Of a DNA stretch of 64,000 bases, positions 11,076-21,650 are shown piece after piece. The notes beneath the pieces are model-generated. The model did not search any database. It had not been told where the DNA came from and saw only the letters and a program-made list of their open reading frames with translations. Origin of the DNA: Rhodoferax sp. (GTDB lineage: Bacteria > Pseudomonadota > Gammaproteobacteria > Burkholderiales > Burkholderiaceae_C); NCBI RefSeq assembly GCF_013297935.1, contig NZ_JAAFIX010000011.1:62001-126000 (forward strand). The letters run 5' to 3'. Numbering within the stretch: the first letter of the stretch is position 1; each line of letters opens with the position of its first letter. The translations under genes and the position numbers were made by a program.

Positions 11076-12212
11076 TTAAGCGAGATCCCGCAGGGGGTGG
11101 GCAGCAGCAGGCCACGGGCTGGCAAAAAATGGCGTCACCATCGCGGTGTTTACTTCGTGAATCGAAGCGGGAGCCCACTGTGGCTGGTGGTCTTTGTCGA
11201 CCGCCAAGGCGCGAATGCCTTCCACGGTTTCACTGCGAGCGCCCTGCCGGTCCAGATGCCGCGTGACAAAGCAGTGCCGCACCATATCGCGCTCCATGCG
11301 AAGCTCATCGGCTAAGCCCATATCCCGACCACGACGGATCTGCGCCAACACCACGTGCAACATCAGTGGAGAACGCTTCTGCAATGTCGCCAGCGTGGCC
11401 TGTGCCCATTCGGAACCGTCCGACTCCAGCGCTGCAAAGATGCCAAAGATGTCGCTAGCAGCAAAAATAGAATCAATTTGACCTCTAGCCCTTATGGAAT
11501 ATGCGGTAAGTGCTATCGAATGCATAGCAATCCAAGACTCCAGTGAATTCGAGTCCTGCCAGTCAAGAAGTGTCAAACCGTCCCACGCACTTTGCAGACT
11601 GGTCGGCGCGAAGACACGGTCAGCCAATCCGGCAGCTACGGCACCCTCGCCGTCCAACAGCTCGCCGGTCAAGGCCAGCCACTCGCCAATGCGCCCCGGG
11701 CAGCGGCTCAAAAAGTAGCCTCCGCCCACATCGGGAAACTGGCCGATACCGGTTTCCGGCATGGCCATCTTGGTCCGCCCCGTCACGATGCGGTGCGAGG
11801 CGCCTTGGCTCACGCCCATGCCGCCCCCCATGACAATTCCATCCATGAAAGCGATGTAGGGTTTGCCGTAGGTGTGGATCAAATGGTTGAGGGCGTATTC
11901 CTCTGTGAAGAAATCCTCAAGCGCGGGGTCTCCGGAGAGTGCAGCCGCATGAAAAAACCGGATGTCTCCTCCCGCACAAAAGGCGCCGAAAGGCCCCTCC
12001 TTGCCAATCCCCCGGATGGCCACCGCCTGCACAGCGTCGTCGGCCTGCCAATGGCGCAAGGCTGCGGTGAGCGCTCTCACCATCGGTAAGTTCAGCGCGT
12101 TCAGGGCTTTGGGGCGATTCAGCGTGATCAAGCCCACGCCGCCGCGGACCTCGGTCACCACCTCAGGGCATTGCATATCAAAACTCATGTTCTTTGTCTC
12201 CAACCAATCCAT
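11076..12212 (-). CDS. Enoyl-CoA hydratase / 3-hydroxyisobutyryl-CoA hydrolase family
   Basis: GVGLITLNRPKALNAL, GAFCAGGDIRFF, MDGIVMGGGMGVSQGASHRIVT, PETGIGQFPDVGGGYFLSR. Confidence 0.92.
   Translation of the reverse strand: MDWLETKNMSFDMQCPEVVTEVRGGVGLITLNRPKALNALNLPMVRALTAALRHWQADDAVQAVAIRGIGKEGPFGAFCAGGDIRFFHAAALSGDPALEDFFTEEYALNHLIHTYGKPYIAFMDGIVMGGGMGVSQGASHRIVTGRTKMAMPETGIGQFPDVGGGYFLSRCPGRIGEWLALTGELLDGEGAVAAGLADRVFAPTSLQSAWDGLTLLDWQDSNSLESWIAMHSIALTAYSIRARGQIDSIFAASDIFGIFAALESDGSEWAQATLATLQKRSPLMLHVVLAQIRRGRDMGLADELRMERDMVRHCFVTRHLDRQGARSETVEGIRALAVDKDHQPQWAPASIHEVNTAMVTPFFASPWPAAAHPLRDLA
11469..11529 (+). repeat. Mini-repeat copy E within HIBCH/ECH gene
   Basis: AATCAATTTGACCTCTAGCCCTTATGGAATATGCGGTAAGTGCTATCGAATGCATAGCA. 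Confidence 0.75.
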
Positions 12213-13057
12213 TCATTGACCACCAGTGCACCGATTACCAGCGCACCCCCGGTGAGCACCGCGGAGCCGGGTTCTTCACCAGCACCCCACCACGCCAGAA
12301 GAATACCGAAAATGACCTCCAGCAACTGAAGCAATGATATTTCAGGGGCCTTCAAAATCTGGGCACAGCGCACACTCAAAACGCAGGGTACCGCCAGCTG
12401 GAATACGCCCAGCAGTCCGAGCAACAGGACGTCGTGGGAGGTTGCCTGAAACGGGAGCGCCATAGGCAAGGTCACCACACAAGAGATCACGCCACCTGCC
12501 CAGACAGCGGGCATCAGGTCCACATCGTGACCTTGGTCATGCGCATGCTGGGTCACGGTCCAGTTGGTTGCGCCCGCAAGGGGCACACACAAAGCGACCA
12601 GGGTTCCGGCAAGCGACACACTGTCGAGTTGCGAGGCGTACATGTACACAATGCCGGCACCTGCCACACACACAGCCACCCACGTGCGCCGCGGAATGTG
12701 CTGCCCTATAAACAGGCGTGCCAGTAGTGCCGTCATGAGCGGGCCCATCGACATGGTCACGAGTACATTGCCCACGGACGTGAGCGTCAGCGCCACCATG
12801 AAAGCCGTGAACATCACACTCCAGCACACCGCACTGAGCCAGAACGAGCGGCCGGCCGTTAATGTCCGGCGAAAGACTGCCTTGCCACTCACCCAAGGCA
12901 AGAGCAGGCTCAAGGACAGCACCGTGAAAAAGGCCCGCCAGAAGGTGACCTCAAAGCTGCGGGCTGACTCCAAATGCCGCGTCACCACACCGGCCGTCGA
13001 CCACAGCAAGGTCACCAGCACCATTAAAAACACCGCCCGGTTATGGCTTAGTTTCAT
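12185..13057 (-). CDS. EamA/DMT-superfamily transporter
   Basis: Ten-TM pattern, LLWSTAGVVTRHL, SLLQLLEVIFGILLAWWGAGEEP; start set to MKLSHNRAVFLM at 13057. Confidence 0.87.
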   Translation of the reverse strand: MKLSHNRAVFLMVLVTLLWSTAGVVTRHLESARSFEVTFWRAFFTVLSLSLLLPWVSGKAVFRRTLTAGRSFWLSAVCWSVMFTAFMVALTLTSVGNVLVTMSMGPLMTALLARLFIGQHIPRRTWVAVCVAGAGIVYMYASQLDSVSLAGTLVALCVPLAGATNWTVTQHAHDQGHDVDLMPAVWAGGVISCVVTLPMALPFQATSHDVLLLGLLGVFQLAVPCVLSVRCAQILKAPEISLLQLLEVIFGILLAWWGAGEEPGSAVLTGGALVIGALVVNEWIGWRQRT

Positions 13058-13094
13058 AACACCCCAGTCCATAGAAAAAAGGCACTCCGGACGC

Positions 13095-13130
13095 AAAAAA
13101 GCCGCGGAACCAGCAAGGCTGGGCCGCGGC
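13095..13130 (-). terminator. Rho-independent terminator downstream of typA
   Basis: GCCGCGG-aa-CCAGC..GGCTGG-g-CCGCGGC with T6 tract on minus strand. Confidence 0.82.
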
Positions 13131-13177
13131 CGTCCGGGCAATTCTGCACACACCGGCAAGCTACCGGCGCATCAGAA

Positions 13178-15001
13178 TTAGTCGCGGGACGCGCGCTTGC
13201 GCTCGTGCTCTTTCAGGAAACGCTTGCGCAGGCGGACCGACTTGGGCGTGATTTCGACCAGCTCGTCGTCTTCAATGAATTCCACGCCGTATTCCAGTGT
13301 GAGTTCAATCGGAGGTGTGATCTTGATCGCGTCTTCCTTGCCGCTCACGCGGAAGTTGGTCAACTGCTTGGTACGGGTCGCGTTCACGATCAGGTCGTTG
13401 TCACGGTTGTGGATACCCACAATCATGCCTTCGTACACCGGGTCGTTCGCCTTCACGAACATGCGGCCACGGTCATCCAGCTTGCCCAGGGCGTACGTGA
13501 AGATTTCACCGTCGTCCATGGAGATCAGCACGCCGTTCTTACGACCGCCGATGTCGCCCTTGTGCGGCTCGTAGCAGTCGAAAATGTTGGCGATCAGGCC
13601 GGAACCACGGGTCAAGTTCAGGAATTCGTTAGAGAAACCGATCAATCCGCGGGCAGGAATACGGTATTCCAAACGCACGCGACCACGGCCGTCCGGCTCC
13701 ATGTTGATCAGCTCGCCCTTGCGCTCGCCCATGGCTTGCATCACACCGCCCTGGTGTTGCTCTTCGATGTCGGCAGTCACCAATTCGATAGGCTCGTGCT
13801 TCTCGCCGTTGATGTCCTTGAACATCACGCGGGGCTTGGACACTGCCATTTCGTAGCCTTCGCGACGCATGTTTTCCAGCAAGATGGTCAGGTGCAATTC
13901 ACCACGACCCAAGACTTCGAACACGCCTTCTTCGTCGGTTTCGTTAACGCGCAGCGCCACGTTGTGTTGCAGTTCTTTTTGCAGGCGGTCCCAGATCTGA
14001 CGGCTGGTCACAAACTTGCCTTCGCGACCGGCCAAGGGGCTGGTGTTCACGCAGAAGTTCATGGTCAGGGTGGGCTCGTCCACCTTCAGCATAGGCAGTG
14101 GCTGGGGGTTGGCGGGATCAGTCACCGTCACGCCGATACCAATGTCTTCAATACCGTTGATCAGCACGATGTCGCCGGGGCCGGCCAAGGGGCTCTGCAT
14201 ACGGTCCAGACCTTGGAAGGTCAGCACCTGGTTCACGCGGCCTTTGACAACCTTGCCATCGGGACCTTCCATGACCACCACGTCTTGCATGGGCTTGATC
14301 GTGCCCTGGCTGATACGGCCCACGCCGATACGGCCCACAAAGCTGGAGAAGTCCAACGCAGAAATTTGCAATTGCAGCGGAGCAGCCGGGTCACCGGAGT
14401 TCGGTGGCACGTGCTTCAAAATGGTGTTGAACAGAGCCGACATGTCGGGGCCCCACTGCTCACCGGGAGCGCCTTCTTCCAGGGAGGACCAACCGTTGAT
14501 ACCGGAGGCGTACACCACGGGGAAGTCCAACTGCTCGTCAGTCGCGCCCAGCTTGTCGAACAGGTCAAACGCCGCGTTCACCACCTTGTCGGGGTTGGCA
14601 CCAGGCTTGTCCACCTTGTTCACCACCACGATGGGCTTCAGACCCAAGGCCAAGGCCTTCTTGGTCACAAAGCGGGTTTGGGGCATAGGGCCTTCTTGGG
14701 CATCGATCAACAACAAGACGCTGTCGACCATGGAGAGCGCACGCTCCACTTCACCACCGAAGTCCGCGTGTCCGGGGGTGTCCACGATGTTGATGTGAGT
14801 GCCTTCCCAGCTCACGGCACAGTTCTTGGCCAGAATCGTGATGCCGCGTTCTTTTTCGATGGCGTTGTTGTCCATCACGGTATCAACGACTTTTTCGTGC
14901 TCGGCAAAGGTGCCGGACTGGCGCAGCAACTGGTCCACCATGGTGGTTTTACCGTGGTCAACGTGCGCAATGATGGCGATGTTTCGGATTTGTTTACTCA
15001 T
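13178..15001 (-). CDS. typA: Translational GTPase TypA/BipA
   Basis: [57 protein letters not shown]. Confidence 0.97.
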   Translation of the reverse strand: MSKQIRNIAIIAHVDHGKTTMVDQLLRQSGTFAEHEKVVDTVMDNNAIEKERGITILAKNCAVSWEGTHINIVDTPGHADFGGEVERALSMVDSVLLLIDAQEGPMPQTRFVTKKALALGLKPIVVVNKVDKPGANPDKVVNAAFDLFDKLGATDEQLDFPVVYASGINGWSSLEEGAPGEQWGPDMSALFNTILKHVPPNSGDPAAPLQLQISALDFSSFVGRIGVGRISQGTIKPMQDVVVMEGPDGKVVKGRVNQVLTFQGLDRMQSPLAGPGDIVLINGIEDIGIGVTVTDPANPQPLPMLKVDEPTLTMNFCVNTSPLAGREGKFVTSRQIWDRLQKELQHNVALRVNETDEEGVFEVLGRGELHLTILLENMRREGYEMAVSKPRVMFKDINGEKHEPIELVTADIEEQHQGGVMQAMGERKGELINMEPDGRGRVRLEYRIPARGLIGFSNEFLNLTRGSGLIANIFDCYEPHKGDIGGRKNGVLISMDDGEIFTYALGKLDDRGRMFVKANDPVYEGMIVGIHNRDNDLIVNATRTKQLTNFRVSGKEDAIKITPPIELTLEYGVEFIEDDELVEITPKSVRLRKRFLKEHERKRASRD

Positions 15002-15016
15002 GGTTCACTTTCTTGC

Positions 15017-16060
15017 TTAAGCCACTGGGGCCCAGTTTTCGCTACTCTGTTTCAAACTTGTTTCCAGGGCCGCTTGCTGCCCCAGGGATTCACTGATTTC
15101 CAGCGGACTCAATAGCCGCACCGGGATCAGTTCCCCGGCCTTGACCTGTGCAGTACCCAACAAGGCTTTGGGTGATGCGGCATACACCGCCACTTGCTCT
15201 GCGTCGGCCCAGCTCCCGCGCCGCCGCATTCCACTCAAAAACCGTGCCGCATTCTCGCTGTCCAGTGTGACAAGCGCATGCTGCGGCAGCAATGCATCAA
15301 CGGGCAGCAGGCACGCCATGCGCTCCGCTTCCGTCATCGCCTCCAGTGCCTCCAGCGTGATGCAGCGGCTGGTATCGAAACCGCCGGTACGCACACGCCG
15401 CAGTGCGCTCAAATGCGCTCCGCAACCCAAGGCTTCGCCAATGTCTTCACCCAGGGTGCGGATATAAGTACCCTTACTGCAATCCACTACCAATTTGATA
15501 GCAGGCTGCGCAATATCTATAGGGGCTGGCACCTGTTTCAGCCCATGAATCACAACATGGCGCGCCTCGCGCTCCACCTCGATGCCGGCCCGGGCATATT
15601 CGTACAAGGCCCGGCCATCTTTCTTGAGGGCACTGTGCATGGGCGGGACCTGGGCGATCGGGCCGGTAAACCGAGCCAGAACCGCATCCAACGCCTCCTG
15701 CGTAAACGCCACAGGGCGCTCACTGATCACTTCACCCTCAGCATCCGCTGTGGTGGTTTTGATGCCCAGGCGCACTGTCGTCTCGTAGGCTTTGTCAGCG
15801 TCCAAGTGCATCTGACTGAACTTGGTGGCTGCGCCAAAACACAAGGGCAGCACACCGGTTGCCAATGGATCCAAGGTACCTGTATGGCCCGCTTTTTCGG
15901 CCCGCAGCAACCATTTTGCTTTTTGCAAAGCCTGGTTGCTGGACAGTCCGATCGGCTTGTCCAGCAGTAGCACCCCATGCACAGGGCGCCTTGCAACCCG
16001 TGCACGTGGCGCGTTCATGGTCTTAATCCTCTTTGGCGCGAGACGATACCGCACGAGCAA
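15017..16060 (-). CDS. truB: tRNA pseudouridine(55) synthase TruB
   Basis: [53 protein letters not shown]; start probably [15 protein letters not shown] at ~16018. Confidence 0.96.
   Translation of the reverse strand: MLVRYRLAPKRIKTMNAPRARVARRPVHGVLLLDKPIGLSSNQALQKAKWLLRAEKAGHTGTLDPLATGVLPLCFGAATKFSQMHLDADKAYETTVRLGIKTTTADAEGEVISERPVAFTQEALDAVLARFTGPIAQVPPMHSALKKDGRALYEYARAGIEVEREARHVVIHGLKQVPAPIDIAQPAIKLVVDCSKGTYIRTLGEDIGEALGCGAHLSALRRVRTGGFDTSRCITLEALEAMTEAERMACLLPVDALLPQHALVTLDSENAARFLSGMRRRGSWADAEQVAVYAASPKALLGTAQVKAGELIPVRLLSPLEISESLGQQAALETSLKQSSENWAPVA
15493..15540 (-). repeat. Mini-repeat copy F within truB
   Basis: TTTGATAGCAGGCTGCGCAATATCTATAGGGGCTGGCACCTGTTTCA. Confidence 0.75.
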
Positions 16061-16391
16061 TCAGCGCATTCATGTCTGCGGCTCGTTCGGTTGTCTGGTC
16101 AAAAATGAAATGCAAGGTTGGCACCGTATGGATGTGCAGTCGCTTGAACAAACCGGCGCGCAAAAAGCCTGCAGCCTGGTTCAGACCTTCGGCCGTTTCC
16201 ACCGGATCGCCCACCAACAGACTGAAGAACACCTTCGCATGCGCATAGTCGGGCGTCACTTCGACGCCTTGAATGGTGACCATGCCCACTCGTGGGTCCT
16301 TCAACTCGCGAGCGATCAGCTCGGCCAGATCCCGCTGGATCTGGTCGGCCACCTGAAAGCTGCGGTTGGGGGTAGATGACTTTTTTCGCAC
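16023..16391 (-). CDS. rbfA: 30S ribosome-binding factor RbfA
   Basis: [48 protein letters not shown]. Confidence 0.95.
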   Translation of the reverse strand: MRKKSSTPNRSFQVADQIQRDLAELIARELKDPRVGMVTIQGVEVTPDYAHAKVFFSLLVGDPVETAEGLNQAAGFLRAGLFKRLHIHTVPTLHFIFDQTTERAADMNALIARAVSSRAKED

Positions 16392-16405
16392 TCAAAAACC
16401 TTCGC

Positions 16406-19336
16406 TTACAGGGTACGGGCGATCTCTTTGACTTCAAAGAATTCGAGCTGATCGCTTTCCTTGATGTCGTTGTAGTTCTTGAGCTTGATACCGCACTCGA
16501 AGCCTTCTTTCACTTCGCGAACGTCGTCCTTCATGCGCTTCAAAGAGTCCAACTCGCCGGTGTAGATCACCACGTTCTCGCGCAACAGACGGAAATGGGC
16601 ATTGCGGGTCACGTAACCATTGGTCACCATACAACCCGCCACCGTACCGATCTTGGAGGCCACAAACACGGTGCGGATCTCGGCTGTACCGATGACTTCT
16701 TCGCGCTTCTCTGGCGCCAACATGCCGGACATCGCTGCCTTCAACTCATCCACGGCGTCGTAAATGATGTTGTAGTAACGGATATCCACACCGTTGCCTT
16801 CAGCCAACTTGCGCGCGCCTGCATCGGCACGGGTGTTGAAGCCGATCACGATAGCCTTGGAGGCAATCGCCAAGTTGATGTCGGATTCGCTGATACCACC
16901 CACTGCGGAGTAGACCATCTGCACCTTGACCTCGTCGGTCGACAACTTGAGCAAGGACTGCGCGAGGGCTTCTTGCGAGCCCTGCACATCGGCCTTGACG
17001 ATGATGGGAAGCATCTTGACGTCGCCGCCACCGATGTCCGCAAACATGTTTTCCAGTTTGGCTGCTTGCTGCTTGGCCAACTTGGTGTTGCGGAACTTGC
17101 CGGCACGGTAAGTAGAAATTTCACGGGCCCGACGCTCATCGGACATGACCATGAACTCATCACCTGCCTGCGGCACCTCGGTCAAGCCTTGGATTTCCAC
17201 AGGGATGGACGGTCCGGCCGTCTCGATTTTGTGGCCGTTTTCGTCCAGCATGGCACGAACGCGACCGTAAGTCTGACCCGCCAACACCACATCACCGGCT
17301 TTGAGCGTACCCGACTGCACCAAGACGGTTGCGACAGGACCGCGGCCCTTGTCCAGCTTGGCTTCAATCACCAAGCCCTTGGCCATGGCTTCTACTGGGG
17401 CCTTCAGCTCCAACACTTCGGCTTGCAACAGCACTTGCTCAAGCAGGTCATCGATACCCATGCCGGTCTTGGAAGACACGGGCACGAATGGAGAATCGCC
17501 ACCGTATTCTTCCGGCACGACTTCTTCAACGACCAACTCTTGCTTGACCCGCTCCAAATTGGCATCGGGCTTGTCGGCTTTGGTGATCGCAACCACCAGA
17601 GGAACGCCAGCCGCCTTGGCGTGCTTGATCGCTTCTTTGGTTTGCGGCATCACGCCGTCGTCGGCTGCAACTACCAGAATCACGATGTCGGTAGCCTGCG
17701 CACCACGGGCACGCATGGCGGTAAATGCCTCGTGACCCGGGGTATCTAGGAAAGACACCATGCCACGCGGCGTTTCCACGTGATAGGCACCGATGTGCTG
17801 GGTAATACCACCAGCCTCACCGGCGGCCACTTTGGCCCGACGAATGTAGTCCAGCAACGATGTCTTACCGTGGTCGACGTGACCCATCACGGTAACCACA
17901 GGTGCGCGGGGCAGCGAGATCGCTTCCTGGCCTTGGACTTCGTCGTCGGTAAATGCTTCCGGATCATCCAGCGCGGCAACAATAGCCTTGTGGCCCATTT
18001 CTTCCACCATGATCATGGCGGTGTCTTGGTCCAGAGGTTGGTTGATCGTCACCATCTGGCCCATTTTCATGAGCGCCTTGATCACTTCAGAGGCCTTGAT
18101 GGCCATCTTGTGGGCCAACTCGGCCACCGTGATGGTTTCAGGCACGTGCACCTCAATGATGCGCGCTTCCACCGGTGCGGACTGCTGGTTGTGATGATCG
18201 TCACGATCGCGGTCGTTGCCACGACGACCCTTAGGACCTGCACGCCAGTTGCTGGAGCGCCCTGCCCCGGCAGACGTGTCGCCACGTGTCTTGAGTTCTT
18301 TCTTTTTGGCGGGATCGCCTGCCCAGCTACTGGACAGCTTGGCGGACTTGACCTCTTTGCCATTTCCGGCGGGAGCGCCTGTAGTCGCAGCACCAGGTGC
18401 AGGTTTTCCGGGCTTGGCCACTGCCGAGCCGTTGGCTGGCTTGTGCAATGTGCCTTTCATGCCGGCTTTGGCGTCTGCAGCGGGCTTGGGTTCTTCCACC
18501 TTCTTAGGGGCAACCATCACCTTCTTGGGGGCCGCCATCATGGAACGGATAGCAGCTGCTTCCGCTTCTGCTTTACGACGACGCTCGCCCAAATCAGCGG
18601 CACGTGCCGCCTCTTCGGCAGCGGCAGCCTTCGAGGCCTGCGCTGCAGCATTGGCACGCTCTTGCGCGGCAGCCTTGGCAGCCGCTTCAGCAGCTTGTAC
18701 CACTGCCGCTGTATCAACAGCCGGAGCAACCATAGCAACCGGTTCGGCCTTCACAGAAACCTGGACCTGATCCTGGGCCTTGCGGGCAGCTGCGGCGGCA
18801 GCTTGGGCTTCGCGCTCTTGAGCGGCAGCTTGTTCAGCTGCAGCCTTAGCACGGGCTTCCTGCTCTTCACGCTCACGGCGGCGCTGGGCCAACTCTTCTT
18901 CCTGGCGACGGATCAACTCAGCCTGACGGCTGGCCTCTTCCTCACGGCGAGCCAGCTCCGCATCTTCTGCGGCTTGCGCAGCATTTGCAGCCACCAGATC
19001 TTGCTCTTCAACTTCCACGGTGCCTTCCACGCCATCATCACGGCGGACAAAAGTGCGCTTCTTGCGCACTTCCACCTGGATCGTGCGGGCCTTGCCGGTG
19101 GCATCAGCCTGCTTGATCTCGGTGGTCTGTTTTTTCACCAGCGTAATTTTTTTGCGTTCAGGGCTGGCAGTGCCATGGCTGTTTTGCAGGTAGCTCAGCA
19201 AGCTGTGCTTGTCTGCATCGGTCAGCGCATCGGAGGGAGACGCTTTGGGCACTCCCGCGGATTTCAGCTGCTCAAGCAGGGTGTCGGTAGATTTTTTGAG
19301 TTCATTGGCAAACTCGGCAACGGTCGTACTGGTCAT
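16406..19336 (-). CDS. infB: Translation initiation factor IF-2
   Basis: [60 protein letters not shown]; Ala/Glu-rich N-terminus. Confidence 0.98.
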   Translation of the reverse strand: MTSTTVAEFANELKKSTDTLLEQLKSAGVPKASPSDALTDADKHSLLSYLQNSHGTASPERKKITLVKKQTTEIKQADATGKARTIQVEVRKKRTFVRRDDGVEGTVEVEEQDLVAANAAQAAEDAELARREEEASRQAELIRRQEEELAQRRREREEQEARAKAAAEQAAAQEREAQAAAAAARKAQDQVQVSVKAEPVAMVAPAVDTAAVVQAAEAAAKAAAQERANAAAQASKAAAAEEAARAADLGERRRKAEAEAAAIRSMMAAPKKVMVAPKKVEEPKPAADAKAGMKGTLHKPANGSAVAKPGKPAPGAATTGAPAGNGKEVKSAKLSSSWAGDPAKKKELKTRGDTSAGAGRSSNWRAGPKGRRGNDRDRDDHHNQQSAPVEARIIEVHVPETITVAELAHKMAIKASEVIKALMKMGQMVTINQPLDQDTAMIMVEEMGHKAIVAALDDPEAFTDDEVQGQEAISLPRAPVVTVMGHVDHGKTSLLDYIRRAKVAAGEAGGITQHIGAYHVETPRGMVSFLDTPGHEAFTAMRARGAQATDIVILVVAADDGVMPQTKEAIKHAKAAGVPLVVAITKADKPDANLERVKQELVVEEVVPEEYGGDSPFVPVSSKTGMGIDDLLEQVLLQAEVLELKAPVEAMAKGLVIEAKLDKGRGPVATVLVQSGTLKAGDVVLAGQTYGRVRAMLDENGHKIETAGPSIPVEIQGLTEVPQAGDEFMVMSDERRAREISTYRAGKFRNTKLAKQQAAKLENMFADIGGGDVKMLPIIVKADVQGSQEALAQSLLKLSTDEVKVQMVYSAVGGISESDINLAIASKAIVIGFNTRADAGARKLAEGNGVDIRYYNIIYDAVDELKAAMSGMLAPEKREEVIGTAEIRTVFVASKIGTVAGCMVTNGYVTRNAHFRLLRENVVIYTGELDSLKRMKDDVREVKEGFECGIKLKNYNDIKESDQLEFFEVKEIARTL

Positions 19337-19360
19337 ATTCTGTGGAACCTTTCATGACCA

Positions 19361-20857
19361 TTACTCTTGAGAGGCGGCGTCATTGGTAAACCAATGCTCG
19401 CGCGCCTTCATGATCAGGGCCTTGGCCTCGTCCGCAGACTGGCCGGTAATATCTGTCAATTCGTCGACGGCAAGGTCGGCCAGTTCGTCGCGGGTATGCA
19501 CGCCGCCGTCTGCCAATTTGCCAATCAATTCGGGAGTCAAGCCTTCCAGGTCACGCAGATTCTGCGAGACTTCCTCTACGCTTTCCTCGTGTGCAATTTC
19601 CATGGTCAACAGTGCGTCTTTGGCACGGTTGCGCAGCTCATGCACAGTGTCTTCGTCAAAGGACTCGATTTCCAGCATCTCTTGTAGCGGCACATAGGCC
19701 ACTTCTTCGAGGCTGGTGAAGCCTTCAGCGATCAGGATGTCGGCGATTTCTTCGTCCACATCCAGCTTTTCCATGAACAGCTTGCGTCCGGAATCTGTCT
19801 CGTTAGCCAGCTTCTGGGCGGACTCAGCGGCGTCCATGATGTTGATTTTCCAGCCGGTCAACTCCGCAGCCAGACGCACGTTCTGCCCACCACGACCGAT
19901 AGCAATCGCCAGGTTTTCTTCGTCGACAACCACATCCATGGCGTGGCGCTCTTCGTCAACCACGATGGAAGACACGTTGGCAGGAGCCAAAGCGCCGATC
20001 ACAAACTGGGCCGGATCTTCGCTCCAAAGGACGATGTCCACACGCTCGCCGGCCAACTCGTTCGTCACACCGTTCACGCGTGTACCACGAACACCCACAC
20101 AGGTGCCGATGGGGTCAACGCGCTTGTCGTGCGACAACACAGCGATCTTGGCGCGGGAACCTGCATCACGGGCGCAAGACTTAATTTCCAGCAGACCTTG
20201 CTCGATTTCGGGCACTTCCTGGCGAAACAGCTCGATCATGAACTCTGGCGCCGAGCGCGACAACACAATCGGTGCGCCACGCAGGGTCAGGTCCACTTCC
20301 ATGATCATGGCGCGAACGCGGTCACCCGTGCGGAGGTTTTCCTTCGGGATCATTTCGCTGCGGCGCAGGCGGCCTTCGACGCGGCCGGACTCGACAATGA
20401 TGTCGCCCTTGTCCATGCGCTTGACGGTACCGACAAAAATCTTCTCACCGCGGGACATGAAGTCGTTGAGCAGCATTTCGCGCTCAGCATCGCGAATTTT
20501 TTGCAGAATAACTTGCTTGGCCGCCATGGCACCGATACGGCCGATAGGCACCGAAGCCACAGGCTCCTCGATGTACTCATCGACTTCAATGTCAGCGATT
20601 TGCTCTTTGGCTTCAAACAGCAAAATTTCCTGGTCAGGCAATTGCAGACCTGCCTCATCGGGCACCACATGCCAGCGGCGGAAGGTTTCGTAATTGCCGC
20701 TGTCGCGATCCAATGCGACGCGGATGTCCACATCACCGGCGTACAGCTTTTTAGTGGCTTGTGCCAAGGCTGCCTCGACGGCACCCAACACCACATCACG
20801 CTCCACGTTTTTCTCACGGGAAATTGCTTCAACCAGCATCAACAGTTCGCGATTCAT
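19361..20857 (-). CDS. nusA: Transcription termination/antitermination factor NusA
   Basis: [62 protein letters not shown]. Confidence 0.98.
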   Translation of the reverse strand: MNRELLMLVEAISREKNVERDVVLGAVEAALAQATKKLYAGDVDIRVALDRDSGNYETFRRWHVVPDEAGLQLPDQEILLFEAKEQIADIEVDEYIEEPVASVPIGRIGAMAAKQVILQKIRDAEREMLLNDFMSRGEKIFVGTVKRMDKGDIIVESGRVEGRLRRSEMIPKENLRTGDRVRAMIMEVDLTLRGAPIVLSRSAPEFMIELFRQEVPEIEQGLLEIKSCARDAGSRAKIAVLSHDKRVDPIGTCVGVRGTRVNGVTNELAGERVDIVLWSEDPAQFVIGALAPANVSSIVVDEERHAMDVVVDEENLAIAIGRGGQNVRLAAELTGWKINIMDAAESAQKLANETDSGRKLFMEKLDVDEEIADILIAEGFTSLEEVAYVPLQEMLEIESFDEDTVHELRNRAKDALLTMEIAHEESVEEVSQNLRDLEGLTPELIGKLADGGVHTRDELADLAVDELTDITGQSADEAKALIMKAREHWFTNDAASQE

Positions 20858-20916
20858 GCCATGACTCTCCTGAACACTCTAATCAACCAATACAAATCGA
20901 ATTCGGGGCGCGGGCG

Positions 20917-21561
20917 TTAAGCCTCATCCACCAGCGACTGGCCATTGCGGCCTTTGAAATTCACAATCGGGGCCAAACGGGCTTCGCGCAGCTCATCCAA
21001 CGCAAAGCCGAGGGCTTGCAGTGGTGGCGGGACGCGCTGTTTACTGACTTTTTGACCGGGTTTGGGCTCAGGCGCATCGCTCCAGACGATCTGCCAGCCC
21101 ACCGAAGCATCCGCAGCTACCACACGCTCCAGCGTGCCGCGGAATTTTTTGCGATTGGCGCTCACCTGCCCGTTGGCAGCAGCACCCATAGGTGCTTTCA
21201 AAGTGATGTCGATCACCTGACCGGCAAAACGCTCAAAGTCCTGCACATTGCGCAAAGGACGATCGATACCTGGAGAGGAAATTTCCAGTCGCTTGTATTC
21301 GATGCCATCGACCTCGAGCGCAAACTGCAACTGCCGATTAACTTTTTCGCAGTCCTCAACGTTGATGAACTGCTCCACAACAGGCTGCCCTTCAACAGGC
21401 GGAGTCCAGGGCAAATCGATGGTGATGCGCAGCAATCCTCCGGCGGAACGCTCGATCTCGATCAAGTCATATCCCAGCCCTGCCACGGTTTGTTCAACGA
21501 TGTCCTGTAATGCCACGTCTGTAATGCCTGCCTGATGTGAGGATGAAAAACGATTGACCAA
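20917..21561 (-). CDS. rimP: Ribosome maturation factor RimP
   Basis: LQDIVEQTVAGLGYDLIEIERSAGGLLRITID; VSSPGIDRPL-like (ISSPGIDRPLRNVQDFERFAGQ). Start uncertain (TTG at 21561). Confidence 0.93.
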   Translation of the reverse strand: MVNRFSSSHQAGITDVALQDIVEQTVAGLGYDLIEIERSAGGLLRITIDLPWTPPVEGQPVVEQFINVEDCEKVNRQLQFALEVDGIEYKRLEISSPGIDRPLRNVQDFERFAGQVIDITLKAPMGAAANGQVSANRKKFRGTLERVVAADASVGWQIVWSDAPEPKPGQKVSKQRVPPPLQALGFALDELREARLAPIVNFKGRNGQSLVDEA

Positions 21562-21593
21562 AAAAAACGGGCGGTAATTACCCGCCCGTTTGG
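21561..21593 (-). terminator. Rho-independent terminator downstream of yejF-type gene, just 5' of rimP
   Basis: AAACGGGCGG-GTAATTA-CCGCCCGTTT with T8 tract on minus strand. Confidence 0.8.
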
Positions 21594-21650
21594 TCGTGAG
21601 CTTTGGATTGTACTCGAAAAGCGCCCTAAAGCCCTTGATTCTTAAGGAAA

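Noticed and set aside
13205-15115. 636-aa ORF on + strand opposite typA
   Set aside because: Shadow ORF antisense to a highly conserved gene; His/Gln-rich composition is the mirror of GC-biased codons. Same reasoning applies to 17780-19357(+), 6141-6995(+), 28282-29139(+), 37892-39031(-) and 59227-60267(-).
18480-19060. Repetitive Ala/Glu-rich stretch in infB
   Set aside because: Typical low-complexity N-terminal region of proteobacterial IF-2, not a mobile repeat.
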